Source: Chloroflexota bacterium | GTDB lineage: Bacteria > Chloroflexota > Anaerolineae > Anaerolineales > UBA4823 | Direction: 5' to 3' | Assembly (NCBI GenBank): GCA_029265355.1 | Contig: JAJUJL010000001.1 | Coordinates: 400,491 to 464,490 of the forward strand | DNA length: 64,000 nt | Part shown: positions 1 through 9,149 of the stretch, piece by piece | Numbering within the stretch: position 1 is the first letter of the stretch | Layout: every line of letters starts with the position of its first letter | Made by a program: the position numbers and the translations under genes | The notes under the pieces: model-generated | Told to the model about the DNA's origin: nothing | Seen by the model: only the letters and a program-made list of their open reading frames with translations | Databases searched by the model: none

Positions 1-63
1 GATCGGTCTCCAGAAAGGGCTGCGGGCTTCGGTGAGAGCAGGTAGAATCATTTTCACTTTCAC
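1..63 (-). CDS. Start of a probable B12-binding radical SAM protein (partial)
   Basis: Twenty-one codons are visible, reading from a GTG at 63 towards the left edge. The translation contains ILPALTEARSPFWRPI. From memory, this resembles the N-terminus of Chloroflexota radical SAM proteins with a B12-binding domain, which usually continue into a KYSLFPPLGL-type stretch. A GAGG ribosome-binding sequence (complement of 72-75) lies 8 bases upstream of the GTG; an in-frame ATG at 51 is the alternative start. The gene diverges from the one at 225. The cobalamin and iron-sulfur domains lie outside the window, so the family call rests on this short N-terminus alone. Confidence 0.5.
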   Translation of the reverse strand, partial: MKVKMILPALTEARSPFWRPI

Positions 64-174
64 TGGCGTTACCTCATTGACTTGAAAATCCGTATCTCAG
101 CGTGCAAGCAGATTCTAGTGACACTGCCGGGCAAGCGCCACCTTCCAGGTGATCGGATATAAGCACTCAGGTGC

Positions 175-203
175 TTGACCGTTTTCAGCCGTGGTTGTAT
201 GCT
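175..203 (+). promoter_or_regulatory. Sigma-70-type promoter of the 225-4434 operon
   Basis: TTGACC (175-180) and TATGCT (198-203) are separated by 17 bases. The predicted transcript starts near 210, leaving a leader of about 15 bases that contains GAGGAG (214-219) just before the ATG at 225. Confidence 0.5.
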
Positions 204-224
204 TAGGCAAACTGAGGAGACTTC

Positions 225-1541
225 ATGAGCTACCTGGAAAGCATCCAAAACTTCCGCAACCAACCAGCAGAGCTGGAAGCGCTCTACCAAGCTGCGCTGA
301 GCAACCGCAATGGCGAACAATTCGCGACCGATTTAATCGCCTGTTACAATGCCGAGCCCCACAACCTGCTCCTGGCAGCCTGGTACTACCGGTTACAAGC
401 CAAAGCGCCGGAATCGGCTGTCAAGAGGCTGTGGGGACTGGCGGTTCCCCTGGCGGTTCTGGCAGGGCTGGCGCTGTGGGCAATCTTCGATGAAAACAAC
501 CTGTTTGCCAGTCAGGTGCCTTACCTGATGGTATTTTGGGCGCCGCTGGCTGGTCTATTCATCCTGGCGTTTCTCGCCATTGGAGGGCGCAGGGCTTACG
601 GACGCGCCCTCATTGCGGGCACCAGCCTGGCGGCTGCCAGCGCCTATGTTTTTTTCATGATCCCTGGAATGAAAGGATTGGCGCAGGAGCACACCACGAT
701 CTTGATGATGATCCACCTGCCGCTGCTGACCTGGATTGCGGTTGGCTTTTTACTCCTGGGAAACCGTTCTCAACACGGTGACCGCTTCGCCTTCTTGATC
801 AAATCCTTTGAAGTGTTCGTCACTGCTGGTGTGTACCTGATCGCTGGCGTGGCCTTCACCGCCGTCACGGTTGGCATGTTCGAGGCGCTGAATGTGGAGA
901 TCCCAGCCGCAGTGATGCGCCTGATGGTCGCCGGTGGCCTCGGTTTAGTCTCTGTTCTCGCTGTCGCCAGCATCTACGATCCACGTTTCTCGCCTTTGGG
1001 GCAAGACTTTCAACAAGGGCTGAGCCGCTTCATTGCCACTCTGATGCGCCTGCTGCTGCCGCTCACCCTGCTGGTGCTGGCGGTGTACCTGGTTGCCATA
1101 CCGTTCAATTTCATGGCCCCTTTCCAGGAGCGAGAGGTGCTGATTGTTTACAACGCCATGCTTTTCGGGGTGATTGGCATGCTGATCGGAGCCACACCCG
1201 TCAGGCTGCAGGAACTCTCCCCCCAGGTTGGAACGCTGCTGCGTAGAGGCATCCTGGCTGCGGCGATCATGGCTCTGCTGGTCAGCTTGTATGCCCTGGC
1301 TGCCATCCTGTATCGCACATTCGACGGCGGCATCACCATCAACCGCCTGACTGTGATCGGATGGAACAGCATCAATATCGGTATTTTGGTGCTGGCAATC
1401 ATACGGCTGCTGCGCATCCCCACCGGGCAAGATTGGGCAGCGGCGTTGCAGCGGGTGTTTGGCGCTTTCATGATCGCCTACATCGTTTGGGATGTGTTTA
1501 TCATCTTCGCCATTCCGCTGCTCTTCCGCTCCACTCAGTAA
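225..1541 (+). CDS. Polytopic membrane protein of unknown function
   Basis: The protein has 438 residues. A soluble, hydrophilic stretch of about 65 residues comes first, followed by roughly ten or more hydrophobic helices that fill the rest; no catalytic motif was recognised. The start is well supported by GAGGAG six bases upstream. The stop codon overlaps the ATG of the response regulator by one base, and that gene in turn overlaps a histidine kinase. The membrane protein is therefore probably co-translated with the two-component system and may be its sensory partner or its target. That role is inferred from position only. Confidence 0.75.
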   Translation: MSYLESIQNFRNQPAELEALYQAALSNRNGEQFATDLIACYNAEPHNLLLAAWYYRLQAKAPESAVKRLWGLAVPLAVLAGLALWAIFDENNLFASQVPYLMVFWAPLAGLFILAFLAIGGRRAYGRALIAGTSLAAASAYVFFMIPGMKGLAQEHTTILMMIHLPLLTWIAVGFLLLGNRSQHGDRFAFLIKSFEVFVTAGVYLIAGVAFTAVTVGMFEALNVEIPAAVMRLMVAGGLGLVSVLAVASIYDPRFSPLGQDFQQGLSRFIATLMRLLLPLTLLVLAVYLVAIPFNFMAPFQEREVLIVYNAMLFGVIGMLIGATPVRLQELSPQVGTLLRRGILAAAIMALLVSLYALAAILYRTFDGGITINRLTVIGWNSINIGILVLAIIRLLRIPTGQDWAAALQRVFGAFMIAYIVWDVFIIFAIPLLFRSTQ

Positions 1542-2308
1542 TGCTGAACACATTGATCGTCGAAGACAATGAACGCCTGAGGCTGGCATTGAAGAGCGGG
1601 CTGCAGGCCACCGGCGAGGTGCTGGTAAGCTACGACTGCACCCGCGGAGAGGACGCACTGGCATATTTCCTGGAATGCTCCGCCTCATCTGAGCTGCCTC
1701 TGCCTGCCGTGATCCTGATGGACGTGCAGCTTGCTGGAAAGATGAACGGCATCCAGGCAGCCGTCGCCATTCGCCATGAATTCCCCCGCATGCCCATCGT
1801 GTTTTATTCGATCCAGGATGACGCCGCCTACTACCGCGACTTTCGTCGTTCGGGCATTCTCAGCCACTATGCCTATGTGCGGAAGTCCAACTATCTCTTG
1901 CCACAGATGATCTTACCCCTGCTGAAAGACGCCTGCGCAGGGCGCAGCTTCATCGATCCAGAGATCGAGGCGCGTGTGCACGAGGTGCGTCGCCTGGATG
2001 AAAACGATCCTATGTCTTTGCTGGAACCCAATGAGCAGGCGGTGGCGCGCATGCTGGCCGCGGGCATGACCAATGAACAAATCGCCCGGCGCATGGGCTT
2101 CCGCGACAAACGCACCATCAGCCGCACCAATGGACAGATCTACGCCGCCTGGGGCCTGAGCGACAGCGCCACCGACGAAAAAATCGCTCGAACGCGGGCG
2201 GCGCTCATCGTGCATAAGCGCAGGCTGCTTTCATGGAATGAACTGGGGCTGCCCATGGCGCAAGATGAGCGCGGCAACTGGCAGCAAATCGACCTCGAAG
2301 CCTTATGA
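1541..2308 (+). CDS. Response regulator with C-terminal helix-turn-helix
   Basis: The protein has 255 residues. An N-terminal receiver domain begins LIVEDN, with the likely phosphoacceptor Asp61 in ILMDVQ. A C-terminal LuxR/NarL-like helix-turn-helix covers about residues 160-225 and contains AAGMTNEQIARRMGF. The ATG at 1541 overlaps the upstream stop by one base and gives a receiver of normal length; the longer reading upstream is an unrelated frame. The stop overlaps the kinase start as ATGA. The close coupling suggests that the kinase at 2305 phosphorylates this regulator. The tail of about 30 residues after the helix-turn-helix is longer than usual. Confidence 0.85.
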   Translation: MLNTLIVEDNERLRLALKSGLQATGEVLVSYDCTRGEDALAYFLECSASSELPLPAVILMDVQLAGKMNGIQAAVAIRHEFPRMPIVFYSIQDDAAYYRDFRRSGILSHYAYVRKSNYLLPQMILPLLKDACAGRSFIDPEIEARVHEVRRLDENDPMSLLEPNEQAVARMLAAGMTNEQIARRMGFRDKRTISRTNGQIYAAWGLSDSATDEKIARTRAALIVHKRRLLSWNELGLPMAQDERGNWQQIDLEAL

Positions 2309-4434
2309 GCGGAATTTTTTGGCTGGATTGGGCCACCTCGGGGGTATCGCTGTTGAACGCCATACTGCTTTTCTGGCTGGGGTTGAGCGTGCTGCTGAAC
2401 GCCAGCCAGCGCAGTCCAGGCTTTTGGATTGCCTCGCTCGCTTTGCTGATGGGGGGGCTTTTCTTTGCGGTGCACACCATCATCCTCGGGTATGGCCCGG
2501 CGATCTTTACCCCCCAACTCGATTTTTGGTGGCGCCTGGGCTGGATCCCGGTGGTAGCGCTCCCCTACATTTGGTATGCCGTGATGCTTTGGTACACTGG
2601 ACATTGGGATCCTCCCATCACCGGCTTGTCGGACCGTCATCGCGCTGGACTCGCGGCTGCCACGCTGCTGGCAGGCCTGGTCACCTGGATGCTGTTTTAT
2701 GCCAATCCACTGCCGTCCTTGTCGCAGGTCTACCAGGCCGAACTTTCCGCGACGCCGCTCGTGGCAGGTATCCCTCTCCTGGTGGTGATCTACCCGGTCT
2801 ATATCATCCTGTGCACGAGCCTGGCTTTAGGCACGTTGCACAAGCCCGGCCCTGCCAGGCGCCCCTTGGGCGACCTGGCTCGGCGGCGAGCGCAACCCTG
2901 GTTGACGGCGGCCACTCTGCTGCTGATCCTGGTCAGCCTGCTGGTAGGCGGCATGATGGTGTGGTTGACCTGGCAACTGCCCCGCCAACAGGCGCCTTCG
3001 CTTCTGCAAGCGGTGGCAGTCTTTGATGTGGCAGTCGCAGCCATGATCACGGCTTGCATTCTAGTGATCGGTCAGGCGATCGTCTCGTACGAGATCTTCA
3101 CCGGAAGGAGGCTGCCCCGGCAGGGTTTACGGCGCGCCTGGCGCAGCGCCATCTTGCTGGCCTCCGGCTATGCCGCAGCGGTGAGTTTTATTCAGCATCT
3201 CCCCATCCCCGCGGTGTTCGGTTTGCTCCTGGCATCGCTGCTCATGACCATCTTCTTCGCTCTTTGGAGCTGGCAAGCGCTACGAGAAATAGACCAGCCC
3301 CTGCAAGCCCTCCAGCCAATCCTTGGGGGTCCACATCTATATCGCCAGCTTTTGCGTGCGCAAACTTCAACCCAGGACGCCCATGCCCAGGAATTGTTCG
3401 ATGCCCTGTGCAGCCAGATTCTCGGTGCTACACGGGCTTCACTCGTGCCAATCGGCCCATTTCGCGCCCTGGAGGGGATCAAAACGCTGCATTATCCTGC
3501 TGGCGCACCAGCCTGGCAGGCCCCAATAGAAACTCTGGCGGAAGCGCAAGACCCAGGCGCGCCAGATCTGATTTCCATGGAGGGAAGCACTGACGGTGAG
3601 ATGCGTTGGATGGTGCTACTGCGCAGCGGGTCTGAGCTGGTCGGTCTGCTCTTGCTGGGTGAGAAAAACTCGGGAGGCCTGTACAACCAGGAGGAGATCG
3701 AGACAGCACGAGCGGCTGCCGAACGGCTGTTGGATAGCCTGGCCGCTGCTGAGATCACCCGCCGGCTGATCGGTTTGCAACGGCAGCGCCTGGTTGAAGC
3801 TGGGCTGCTCGACCAGCAGGCGCGTCGCGTGCTGCACGACGAAGTGCTGCCCGATCTACACGCGGCCCTGCTCAGCTTGAATGAGGCTGGTTCTTCACAC
3901 CAGGCGCTCGATCGCGCTGCCCAAAACCTGGCCTCCGCACACCGCCAGATCGCCAACCTGCTGCAACAGGCGCCACCTTCTTACCCGGCTACGCTGGCAC
4001 GGCAGGGTTTGTTGGCTGCTCTTCAGGAAGCGGCCCAGGAGCTGCAAGAGTCTTTCGAGCGCATCGATTGGGAGGTACCCGAAGCGGCGGAGAATGCCAT
4101 GCGCAGCCTGCCGCTGGCTGAGGCGCAGGTGCTCTTCTATGCCGCCCGGGAGGCGATGCGCAATGCCGCCCGCCACGGAAAACAACACCCCGCGCATGCC
4201 CTGCGCCTGATCATACGCAGCGAAATACAGGATGGTTTGCTGCTGGTCATCGAAGACAACGGTGGCGGGCTTTCCAGCCAGTCCAATGCTGGCGGCAGCG
4301 GGCAGGGATTGGCCTTGCATTCCACAATGATGGCGGTCATTGGCGGCTCGCTGGCTTTATCCGGTACACCTGGAGAGACCACCCGTGTGATTCTGCACCT
4401 GCCACCAATCAGCGCCGGCTCAGAAACGACCTGA
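2305..4434 (+). CDS. Membrane sensor histidine kinase, NarL-partner type
   Basis: The protein has 709 residues. About nine transmembrane helices fill residues 1-325. A GAF-like region follows (about 355-490), then a short dimerisation segment with the candidate phosphoacceptor His511 in VLHDEVLPDL. The C-terminal ATPase domain has an N-box-like REAMRNAARHG and G-box motifs EDNGGGL and GQGLAL. The HDE arrangement around the histidine matches HisKA_3-type kinases that pair with NarL/LuxR regulators, which agrees with the upstream gene. The multi-helix N-terminus probably senses a membrane or hydrophobic signal. The 3' end overlaps the convergent glycosyltransferase by 26 bases. Confidence 0.85.
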   Translation: MSGIFWLDWATSGVSLLNAILLFWLGLSVLLNASQRSPGFWIASLALLMGGLFFAVHTIILGYGPAIFTPQLDFWWRLGWIPVVALPYIWYAVMLWYTGHWDPPITGLSDRHRAGLAAATLLAGLVTWMLFYANPLPSLSQVYQAELSATPLVAGIPLLVVIYPVYIILCTSLALGTLHKPGPARRPLGDLARRRAQPWLTAATLLLILVSLLVGGMMVWLTWQLPRQQAPSLLQAVAVFDVAVAAMITACILVIGQAIVSYEIFTGRRLPRQGLRRAWRSAILLASGYAAAVSFIQHLPIPAVFGLLLASLLMTIFFALWSWQALREIDQPLQALQPILGGPHLYRQLLRAQTSTQDAHAQELFDALCSQILGATRASLVPIGPFRALEGIKTLHYPAGAPAWQAPIETLAEAQDPGAPDLISMEGSTDGEMRWMVLLRSGSELVGLLLLGEKNSGGLYNQEEIETARAAAERLLDSLAAAEITRRLIGLQRQRLVEAGLLDQQARRVLHDEVLPDLHAALLSLNEAGSSHQALDRAAQNLASAHRQIANLLQQAPPSYPATLARQGLLAALQEAAQELQESFERIDWEVPEAAENAMRSLPLAEAQVLFYAAREAMRNAARHGKQHPAHALRLIIRSEIQDGLLLVIEDNGGGLSSQSNAGGSGQGLALHSTMMAVIGGSLALSGTPGETTRVILHLPPISAGSETT

Positions 4435-5578
4435 GCGGCATCGCCCGGACCTGATCAACCGCCTCCATGAAAGATTGCGCCATCGTTTCCAGGTTGATTT
4501 CCTGCGCAACGATACGGTAGGAATTTTGCCCCATCTGGCGCAGGCGCGGCAGATCGTTCAAAGCCAGTTGCAGCGTCTTTGATAGAACCTGGGGATCATC
4601 CGGGGAAATCTGCCAGCCGTTCTCGGAACGCACCAGGTCATCCTGCGTACCATCTCCCTGCGCCACGATCACCGCCAGCCCGTGAGCCATGGCTTGTTGA
4701 ACCGCCAGGCCACCCGTGCCAGGCAGCACGAACAGGTCTGCCGCCTCGAAATGAGCGTCGAGCGCCTGCCCGTATTGAGCGCCAGCAAAATGGGCACGCG
4801 GGTAAAGGGTGCGCGCTAGCTGCTCAAACATTGCCCGCGCTGGCCCATCACCCACGATGGTCAGGTCGGGCTGGAGCTTTTCCGGCAGCATGGCGCAGGC
4901 CTGTAGCAAATGATCGATCCGCTTGCGGGCTTGCAAACGACCAACGAACAAAACCTGCGGGCGTTTGCCCGGTTCGATAGGTTTCGGGCGCGGCGGCTGC
5001 GCCGGGCGAGGGGCAGCGGCGTTGTGGGCTACAAATACCCGTTCAGCGGGTATGCCCAGGGCGCGAAATTCTGCTGCGCCGCGCTGGCTGTAAGCGATCA
5101 AGCCATCGAACTGCTCGAAGAATTTCCGCCGGTTCAGATCGCGCAGGCCTGCCGGGGAGGATGGCGCTTCAGCAGTCGCCGGTGAGATCGCCCCCGGCGC
5201 GCCCAATCCCCAGCCGAGCACTGCCCGGCCGCGGGTGTGCATCCAGCGCAGCGCCAGGCGCGTGCTGAGCAGGCGCGGGTTGGCTTCTACAACGAGCGCC
5301 TGGGGCTGCCATTCTGCCAGCCAACGCAGCAAGCCAATTTGCCAGCACAGGTAAAACGGCTGCTCTACCCGCCCCAGGTGCAGGTTGAGCGCTGGATAGT
5401 AGCTGGCAACCTGCAGCGACGCTGCAGTGTGGATCGCCTCGCTCTTGCCGGGAGCGCCGGCAAACACCGCCAGGCCAGCCCTGCAGCGATCGGCAAGCAG
5501 CTCAAAAAATGCTACCCGATAGACAGGCAGCACGCGCTGCTGAATACCCAGGCGAATACCGCTTACCAGACCTGCCAT
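4409..5578 (-). CDS. GT4-family glycosyltransferase
   Basis: The protein has 389 residues and a GT-B fold. The C-terminal half has VLFVGRLQARKRIDHLL, then TIVGDGPAR, and a donor-site region around residues 285-310 (ADLFVLPGTGGLAVQQAMAHG). In this family the last part binds the nucleotide-sugar donor; here the usual acidic EGFG motif is changed to GTGGLAVQQ. It is the last gene of the polysaccharide operon and starts 3 bases after the FkbM methyltransferase stop. It probably adds a sugar to a lipid-linked or extracellular glycan, but donor and acceptor cannot be told from sequence. Confidence 0.85.
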   Translation of the reverse strand: MAGLVSGIRLGIQQRVLPVYRVAFFELLADRCRAGLAVFAGAPGKSEAIHTAASLQVASYYPALNLHLGRVEQPFYLCWQIGLLRWLAEWQPQALVVEANPRLLSTRLALRWMHTRGRAVLGWGLGAPGAISPATAEAPSSPAGLRDLNRRKFFEQFDGLIAYSQRGAAEFRALGIPAERVFVAHNAAAPRPAQPPRPKPIEPGKRPQVLFVGRLQARKRIDHLLQACAMLPEKLQPDLTIVGDGPARAMFEQLARTLYPRAHFAGAQYGQALDAHFEAADLFVLPGTGGLAVQQAMAHGLAVIVAQGDGTQDDLVRSENGWQISPDDPQVLSKTLQLALNDLPRLRQMGQNSYRIVAQEINLETMAQSFMEAVDQVRAMPLRSFLSRR

Positions 5579-5581
5579 ACT

Positions 5582-6445
5582 TCATCCATCCAGCGCTTCA
5601 CCCATCACGTACGATTTCCAATCCAACTCTGCCAGGCTGTTCACCACCGGATAACCCGGCGCCAACTTCCGGATACGGTAGCGCGCTGCGCCAAGCTCCT
5701 GCCAGGCTGCCTGGGCTGACTCGGGACCGTGCAGCTCCATGAGCAGCCTGGGCTGCGCTTGCCGCAGCAGCCGTCTCATTCCCGGCAACGCCAGCACCTC
5801 GCCGCCTTCGATGTCCAGCTTGATCACCTGTGGGGCGGGATGTCCCTGCTGGTAAACGAACTCATCCAGAGAGATACCGGGCACACTGACCTGTTGCTGG
5901 TAAGCCAGGTTGCTGCGCCCCGCCGAGCCTTGCGCTTTGCCGGTGCCGCCGGATGGCCCGACCAGAAAATGGACTTCTCCGGCCTGCGCCACTACCGCGG
6001 CGTGTTGCACATCGATGCGCGCCCCGAAAGGCGAGCCGCTCGTGTTTTGCCGCAGGCGCGCCACGTTCGCCGGTAAGGCCTCGAAAGCGATCACACTGCC
6101 TCCCGCCCCGACAGCTTTTGCCAGCATCAAGCTGATGTAACCGATATTCGCCCCCACGTCATAGACTGTCATACCGGGACGCACCCAATGCTGCACCGCT
6201 TCTTGCAGCTCGATCTCATAAGTTCCCAGCCAATAATCTTTCTCGGATTGCAAATCCAGCCACAACGCCACACCAGCCAGACTGCCCGCCGCCACGCGCA
6301 CCTGCACAATCTCCCGGGGAGCAGCCTGGTTGAGGCCTCTGCGAACCAGGCGCGCCAGCCAGGGCACACGGTAGATCGCCTTGCGCGCCCCCGCAGGCAA
6401 CATCCGGGCGGTGATTTCAGCCAAAGAAAAAACGATCTTTCTCAT
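5582..6445 (-). CDS. FkbM-family SAM-dependent methyltransferase
   Basis: The protein has 287 residues. The SAM-binding motif I is VYDVGANIGYISL, followed by VIAFEALPANVARL and the family hallmark VIKLDIEGGEVLAL, then LLMELHG. FkbM enzymes O-methylate hydroxyl groups, often on sugars of surface polysaccharides. That fits the flanking glycosyltransferases, between which it is packed with gaps of 3 and 15 bases. A basic amphipathic N-terminus of about 40 residues may attach the enzyme to the membrane face. The target hydroxyl is unknown. Confidence 0.85.
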   Translation of the reverse strand: MRKIVFSLAEITARMLPAGARKAIYRVPWLARLVRRGLNQAAPREIVQVRVAAGSLAGVALWLDLQSEKDYWLGTYEIELQEAVQHWVRPGMTVYDVGANIGYISLMLAKAVGAGGSVIAFEALPANVARLRQNTSGSPFGARIDVQHAAVVAQAGEVHFLVGPSGGTGKAQGSAGRSNLAYQQQVSVPGISLDEFVYQQGHPAPQVIKLDIEGGEVLALPGMRRLLRQAQPRLLMELHGPESAQAAWQELGAARYRIRKLAPGYPVVNSLAELDWKSYVMGEALDG

Positions 6446-6460
6446 CTTCCACGATCCCGC

Positions 6461-7504
6461 TCATTCAATCATCAGGTCGAGCGCATCCAGGTATCCCTGC
6501 GCCATTTGCTGCAGATCGAAAGCAGCTTCGGCGCGCTGGCGAGCTGCGCTGCGAAAGCGCGGCTGGCTGGCAAGTACCTGGCTGGCGGCTTCGACTAACG
6601 CGGGGAGATCCGGCGGCTCCAGGCGCCAGGGGTCGCCGCCGTAAGGCGCCAGCCGCCCGGAGTCGCCGGTGACCAGCTCCGGCAGCGCACCGGTATCGAA
6701 AGCTACCACCGGCAAGCCGCACGCCAGCGCCTCGATCACCGAGTTCGGGCAGGCGGCGTTGATGTCCGATGAGAACAATACATGCGCTGAGCGGTCGATT
6801 TCCGGGATGCGTTCGCCGGGCAGCTTGCCAGTCCACAGCACTGTAACAGGCGCTTGCGCCTGCCAGCGCGCCTTCACCCGCTCATCGACACGACCAACCA
6901 CCATCAGCTCCAATTGCGCAGTAGACCCAATTTTGCGCGCCAACCCTTCCATCAAAGCAAAGGCGGTCTCCAATCCTGCTTCGTAGCCTCCCATCAGGCT
7001 CCCCTCGACCAGCAGCACACGCCAGCCCTCAGCCGGGCGATCCCCCTTGCCGTGCGGGTGAAACGCTTGCAGATCGACGCCGTTATACACCACGCAATCC
7101 GGGACTGGAGCAGCCCCGTGCGCCCGCTGCCACCATTGCTTTGAAAAGCGACTCTGGTAAACAATCACGCTGGCCAGCCGGTTGCGGATCAACTTCAGCA
7201 GCATGTTGCCATATTCCGCCCGCAAGTAGTGGCGCACTCCGGTGCGCCTCAGGCGGTGCAGCCAGTTCATGCCATCCAGGCGCTGGATCACCGGTATGCC
7301 GCGCTGGCGCGCCTGCCACAGCCCGCCCAAGTGGCGGGTGCCGCCGGTGACCAACACAGCGTCGTAAGGCAGATCGGTGAGCTCGAACACGGCCTGAATG
7401 CCGCGCTGCTCCAGGGCTGCTGCCATCTTGCGCTGGAAGGAAACCATGCCCCCCACCCCTGCCAGCCGCGGCACCATGCACAATCGCTTCACTGCGCCTG
7501 CCAT
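6461..7504 (-). CDS. GT4-family glycosyltransferase
   Basis: The protein has 347 residues. The N-terminus has the glycine-rich acceptor loop of GT4 enzymes (LAGVGGMVSFQRKMA). The C-terminal part has HVLFSSDINAACPNSVIEAL followed by ACGLPVVAFDTGALPELV, the usual donor-binding ExxxxG region. The ATG overlaps the stop of the upstream acyltransferase by one base (TGATG), which suggests translational coupling. With the second GT4 enzyme and the UDP-ManNAc genes it probably builds a surface polysaccharide repeat unit. The sugar specificity is not evident. Confidence 0.87.
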   Translation of the reverse strand: MAGAVKRLCMVPRLAGVGGMVSFQRKMAAALEQRGIQAVFELTDLPYDAVLVTGGTRHLGGLWQARQRGIPVIQRLDGMNWLHRLRRTGVRHYLRAEYGNMLLKLIRNRLASVIVYQSRFSKQWWQRAHGAAPVPDCVVYNGVDLQAFHPHGKGDRPAEGWRVLLVEGSLMGGYEAGLETAFALMEGLARKIGSTAQLELMVVGRVDERVKARWQAQAPVTVLWTGKLPGERIPEIDRSAHVLFSSDINAACPNSVIEALACGLPVVAFDTGALPELVTGDSGRLAPYGGDPWRLEPPDLPALVEAASQVLASQPRFRSAARQRAEAAFDLQQMAQGYLDALDLMIE

Positions 7505-7974
7505 CAGTTTACCGGTTCTTCAGCAGCGCCTGTTGCTTCTCTTCGCCCGATGCAACGCGCCGGCACCCCAGCCCAGATTTCATTTTCGCCTGTGGACTGC
7601 AGCAGCACGGCGTTGGCTCCGACCACCGTGCCGCGCCGCACACGCAAGATACCCTGGCTGCACAGCACTTTGCATCCCGGCGACAGGATGACATCATCTT
7701 CGATAACGATGCCTTCGAACCGCGACAGGCTGGCCGGGCGATAAATATCCGCCCGCCCAATGCCAGCGCCAGGGTAGATCTTGACCCGCTTGCCGATCAC
7801 AGTGGACGAATGAACCACCACACCAAAGCCCCCGTGAGCCAGTTCAAAAGCTTCGCCCACCGGCACAGAGCGGGGTATCTCAACGCCTAACAGCTTGAGC
7901 GCGTAGTACGCCAGCCTGCCAAAAAGAGGCCACTGGCGGGCATAGACCAAAAAGGTGGGCAAATCTCTAGCCAT
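7504..7974 (-). CDS. Left-handed beta-helix acyltransferase, serine acetyltransferase-like
   Basis: The protein has 156 residues. It shows imperfect hexapeptide repeats from about residue 50 to 140, including VVVHSSTVIGKRVKIYPGAG and TVVGANAVLL, and ends the helix with IWAGVPARCIG, as in CysE-like O-acetyltransferases. It lacks the N-terminal helical domain of true serine acetyltransferases. In this operon it is more likely to acetylate a sugar or glycan hydroxyl than to make cysteine. The candidate catalytic histidines are His48 and His55. It lies 35 bases after the epimerase. Confidence 0.8.
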   Translation of the reverse strand: MARDLPTFLVYARQWPLFGRLAYYALKLLGVEIPRSVPVGEAFELAHGGFGVVVHSSTVIGKRVKIYPGAGIGRADIYRPASLSRFEGIVIEDDVILSPGCKVLCSQGILRVRRGTVVGANAVLLQSTGENEIWAGVPARCIGRREATGAAEEPVN

Positions 7975-8009
7975 TGCTAATTCGCCTTACCGGCTCTGGC
8001 GGCTGCTGT

Positions 8010-9146
8010 TCAAGAATGCTCCAGGATTGCTTGTAAGATGCGCGTGGCAGCTTTTCCATCTCCATAGGGATTGACCGCCGAAGCCATGCGAGCGTACTCT
8101 GCCGGGTCGTCCAACAATAATCGAGCCTGGGAGACAATGCGTTGCGTATCCGTTCCAACCAGGCGCACCGTACCCGCTTGCACACCTTCCGGTCGCTCGG
8201 TGACCTCGCGCATCACCAGCACCGGCACGCCAAATCCGGGCACTTCCTCTTGCAGGCCGCCCGAATCGGTCAACACCAGGGCGGCGCGCTTCATCATGTG
8301 CACCATGGGCAGGTAATCCAGCGGCGGTGTGAGGATGATGTTGGGCACCTCGCCGAGCAGACGGTAGACCGGTTCCTGCACGTTGGGATTGAGGTGCACC
8401 GGGTAAATCAATTGCAGGTCCTCGCCGTATGTCTCCGCCAGCGTGCGCAACGCGGCGCAAATGGCTTCGAGCGGCGCGCCGAAATTTTCCCGGCGGTGGG
8501 CGGTGATCAGCACCAGGCGACGTCGCGAACTGCCTTGCACCGGTATTCCAGCCCGCCGCAATAATTGGACCGTCTGCTCATCCGGCGGCAGGTTCGCCAC
8601 CGAGTACAAGGCGTCGATCACCGGGTTACCAGTCACCACGATTTGCTCTGCCGGCACACCTTCGCGCAGCAGGTTTTGCCGCGACCACTCGGTAGGAGCA
8701 AAGTGCAAATCGGTGACCACGCCAGCAACGCGCCGGTTGATCTCTTCTGGAAAGGGTTGCCATTTATCCCCAGTGCGCAGGCCCGCTTCGACATGCCCCA
8801 CTCTTATGCGGTGGTAGTACGCCAGCAGAGCCGCGGCCATCACCGTGGTGGTATCCCCCTGCACCAGCACCCAGTCAGGCTGCAAACGCTTCAACACCGG
8901 ATCCAGGTGAGTGAACACGGCTGCGGTCAGCTCTGCCAACGATTGGTCAGGGCGCATCAAGTCCAGATCCACATCCGGCTTGATCTGGAACAAGTGCAAC
9001 ACCTGGTCCAGCATCTGGCGGTGTTGGGCGGTCACACACACCAAAGATTCGATGCGGGGGTGACTGGAAAGAGCGCGCACGACCGGCGCCATCTTTACCG
9101 CTTCGGGACGCGTGCCGAACACAGATAAAACACGCAGCTTAGCCAT
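8010..9146 (-). CDS. wecB: UDP-N-acetylglucosamine 2-epimerase (non-hydrolysing)
   Basis: The protein has 378 residues, the usual length for the family. It interconverts UDP-GlcNAc and UDP-ManNAc in the cytoplasm. The family motifs occur in order: VFGTRPEAVKMAPV near the N-terminus, VQGDTTT, GHVEAGLRTGD, PFPEEINRR, VTGNPVIDAL, ITAHRRENFG, and LTDSGGLQEEVPGFGVPVLV. RE..TERPEG follows and closes the active site. The UDP-ManNAc dehydrogenase gene ends 3 bases upstream, so the two steps to UDP-ManNAcA are encoded side by side. The symbol mnaA is also used for this enzyme. Confidence 0.93.
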   Translation of the reverse strand: MAKLRVLSVFGTRPEAVKMAPVVRALSSHPRIESLVCVTAQHRQMLDQVLHLFQIKPDVDLDLMRPDQSLAELTAAVFTHLDPVLKRLQPDWVLVQGDTTTVMAAALLAYYHRIRVGHVEAGLRTGDKWQPFPEEINRRVAGVVTDLHFAPTEWSRQNLLREGVPAEQIVVTGNPVIDALYSVANLPPDEQTVQLLRRAGIPVQGSSRRRLVLITAHRRENFGAPLEAICAALRTLAETYGEDLQLIYPVHLNPNVQEPVYRLLGEVPNIILTPPLDYLPMVHMMKRAALVLTDSGGLQEEVPGFGVPVLVMREVTERPEGVQAGTVRLVGTDTQRIVSQARLLLDDPAEYARMASAVNPYGDGKAATRILQAILEHS

Positions 9147-9149
9147 TAC

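Noticed and set aside
1361..1540. A 60-residue N-terminal extension of the first response regulator
   Set aside because: It lies out of frame inside the membrane protein gene, whereas the ATG at 1541 begins a standard receiver domain.
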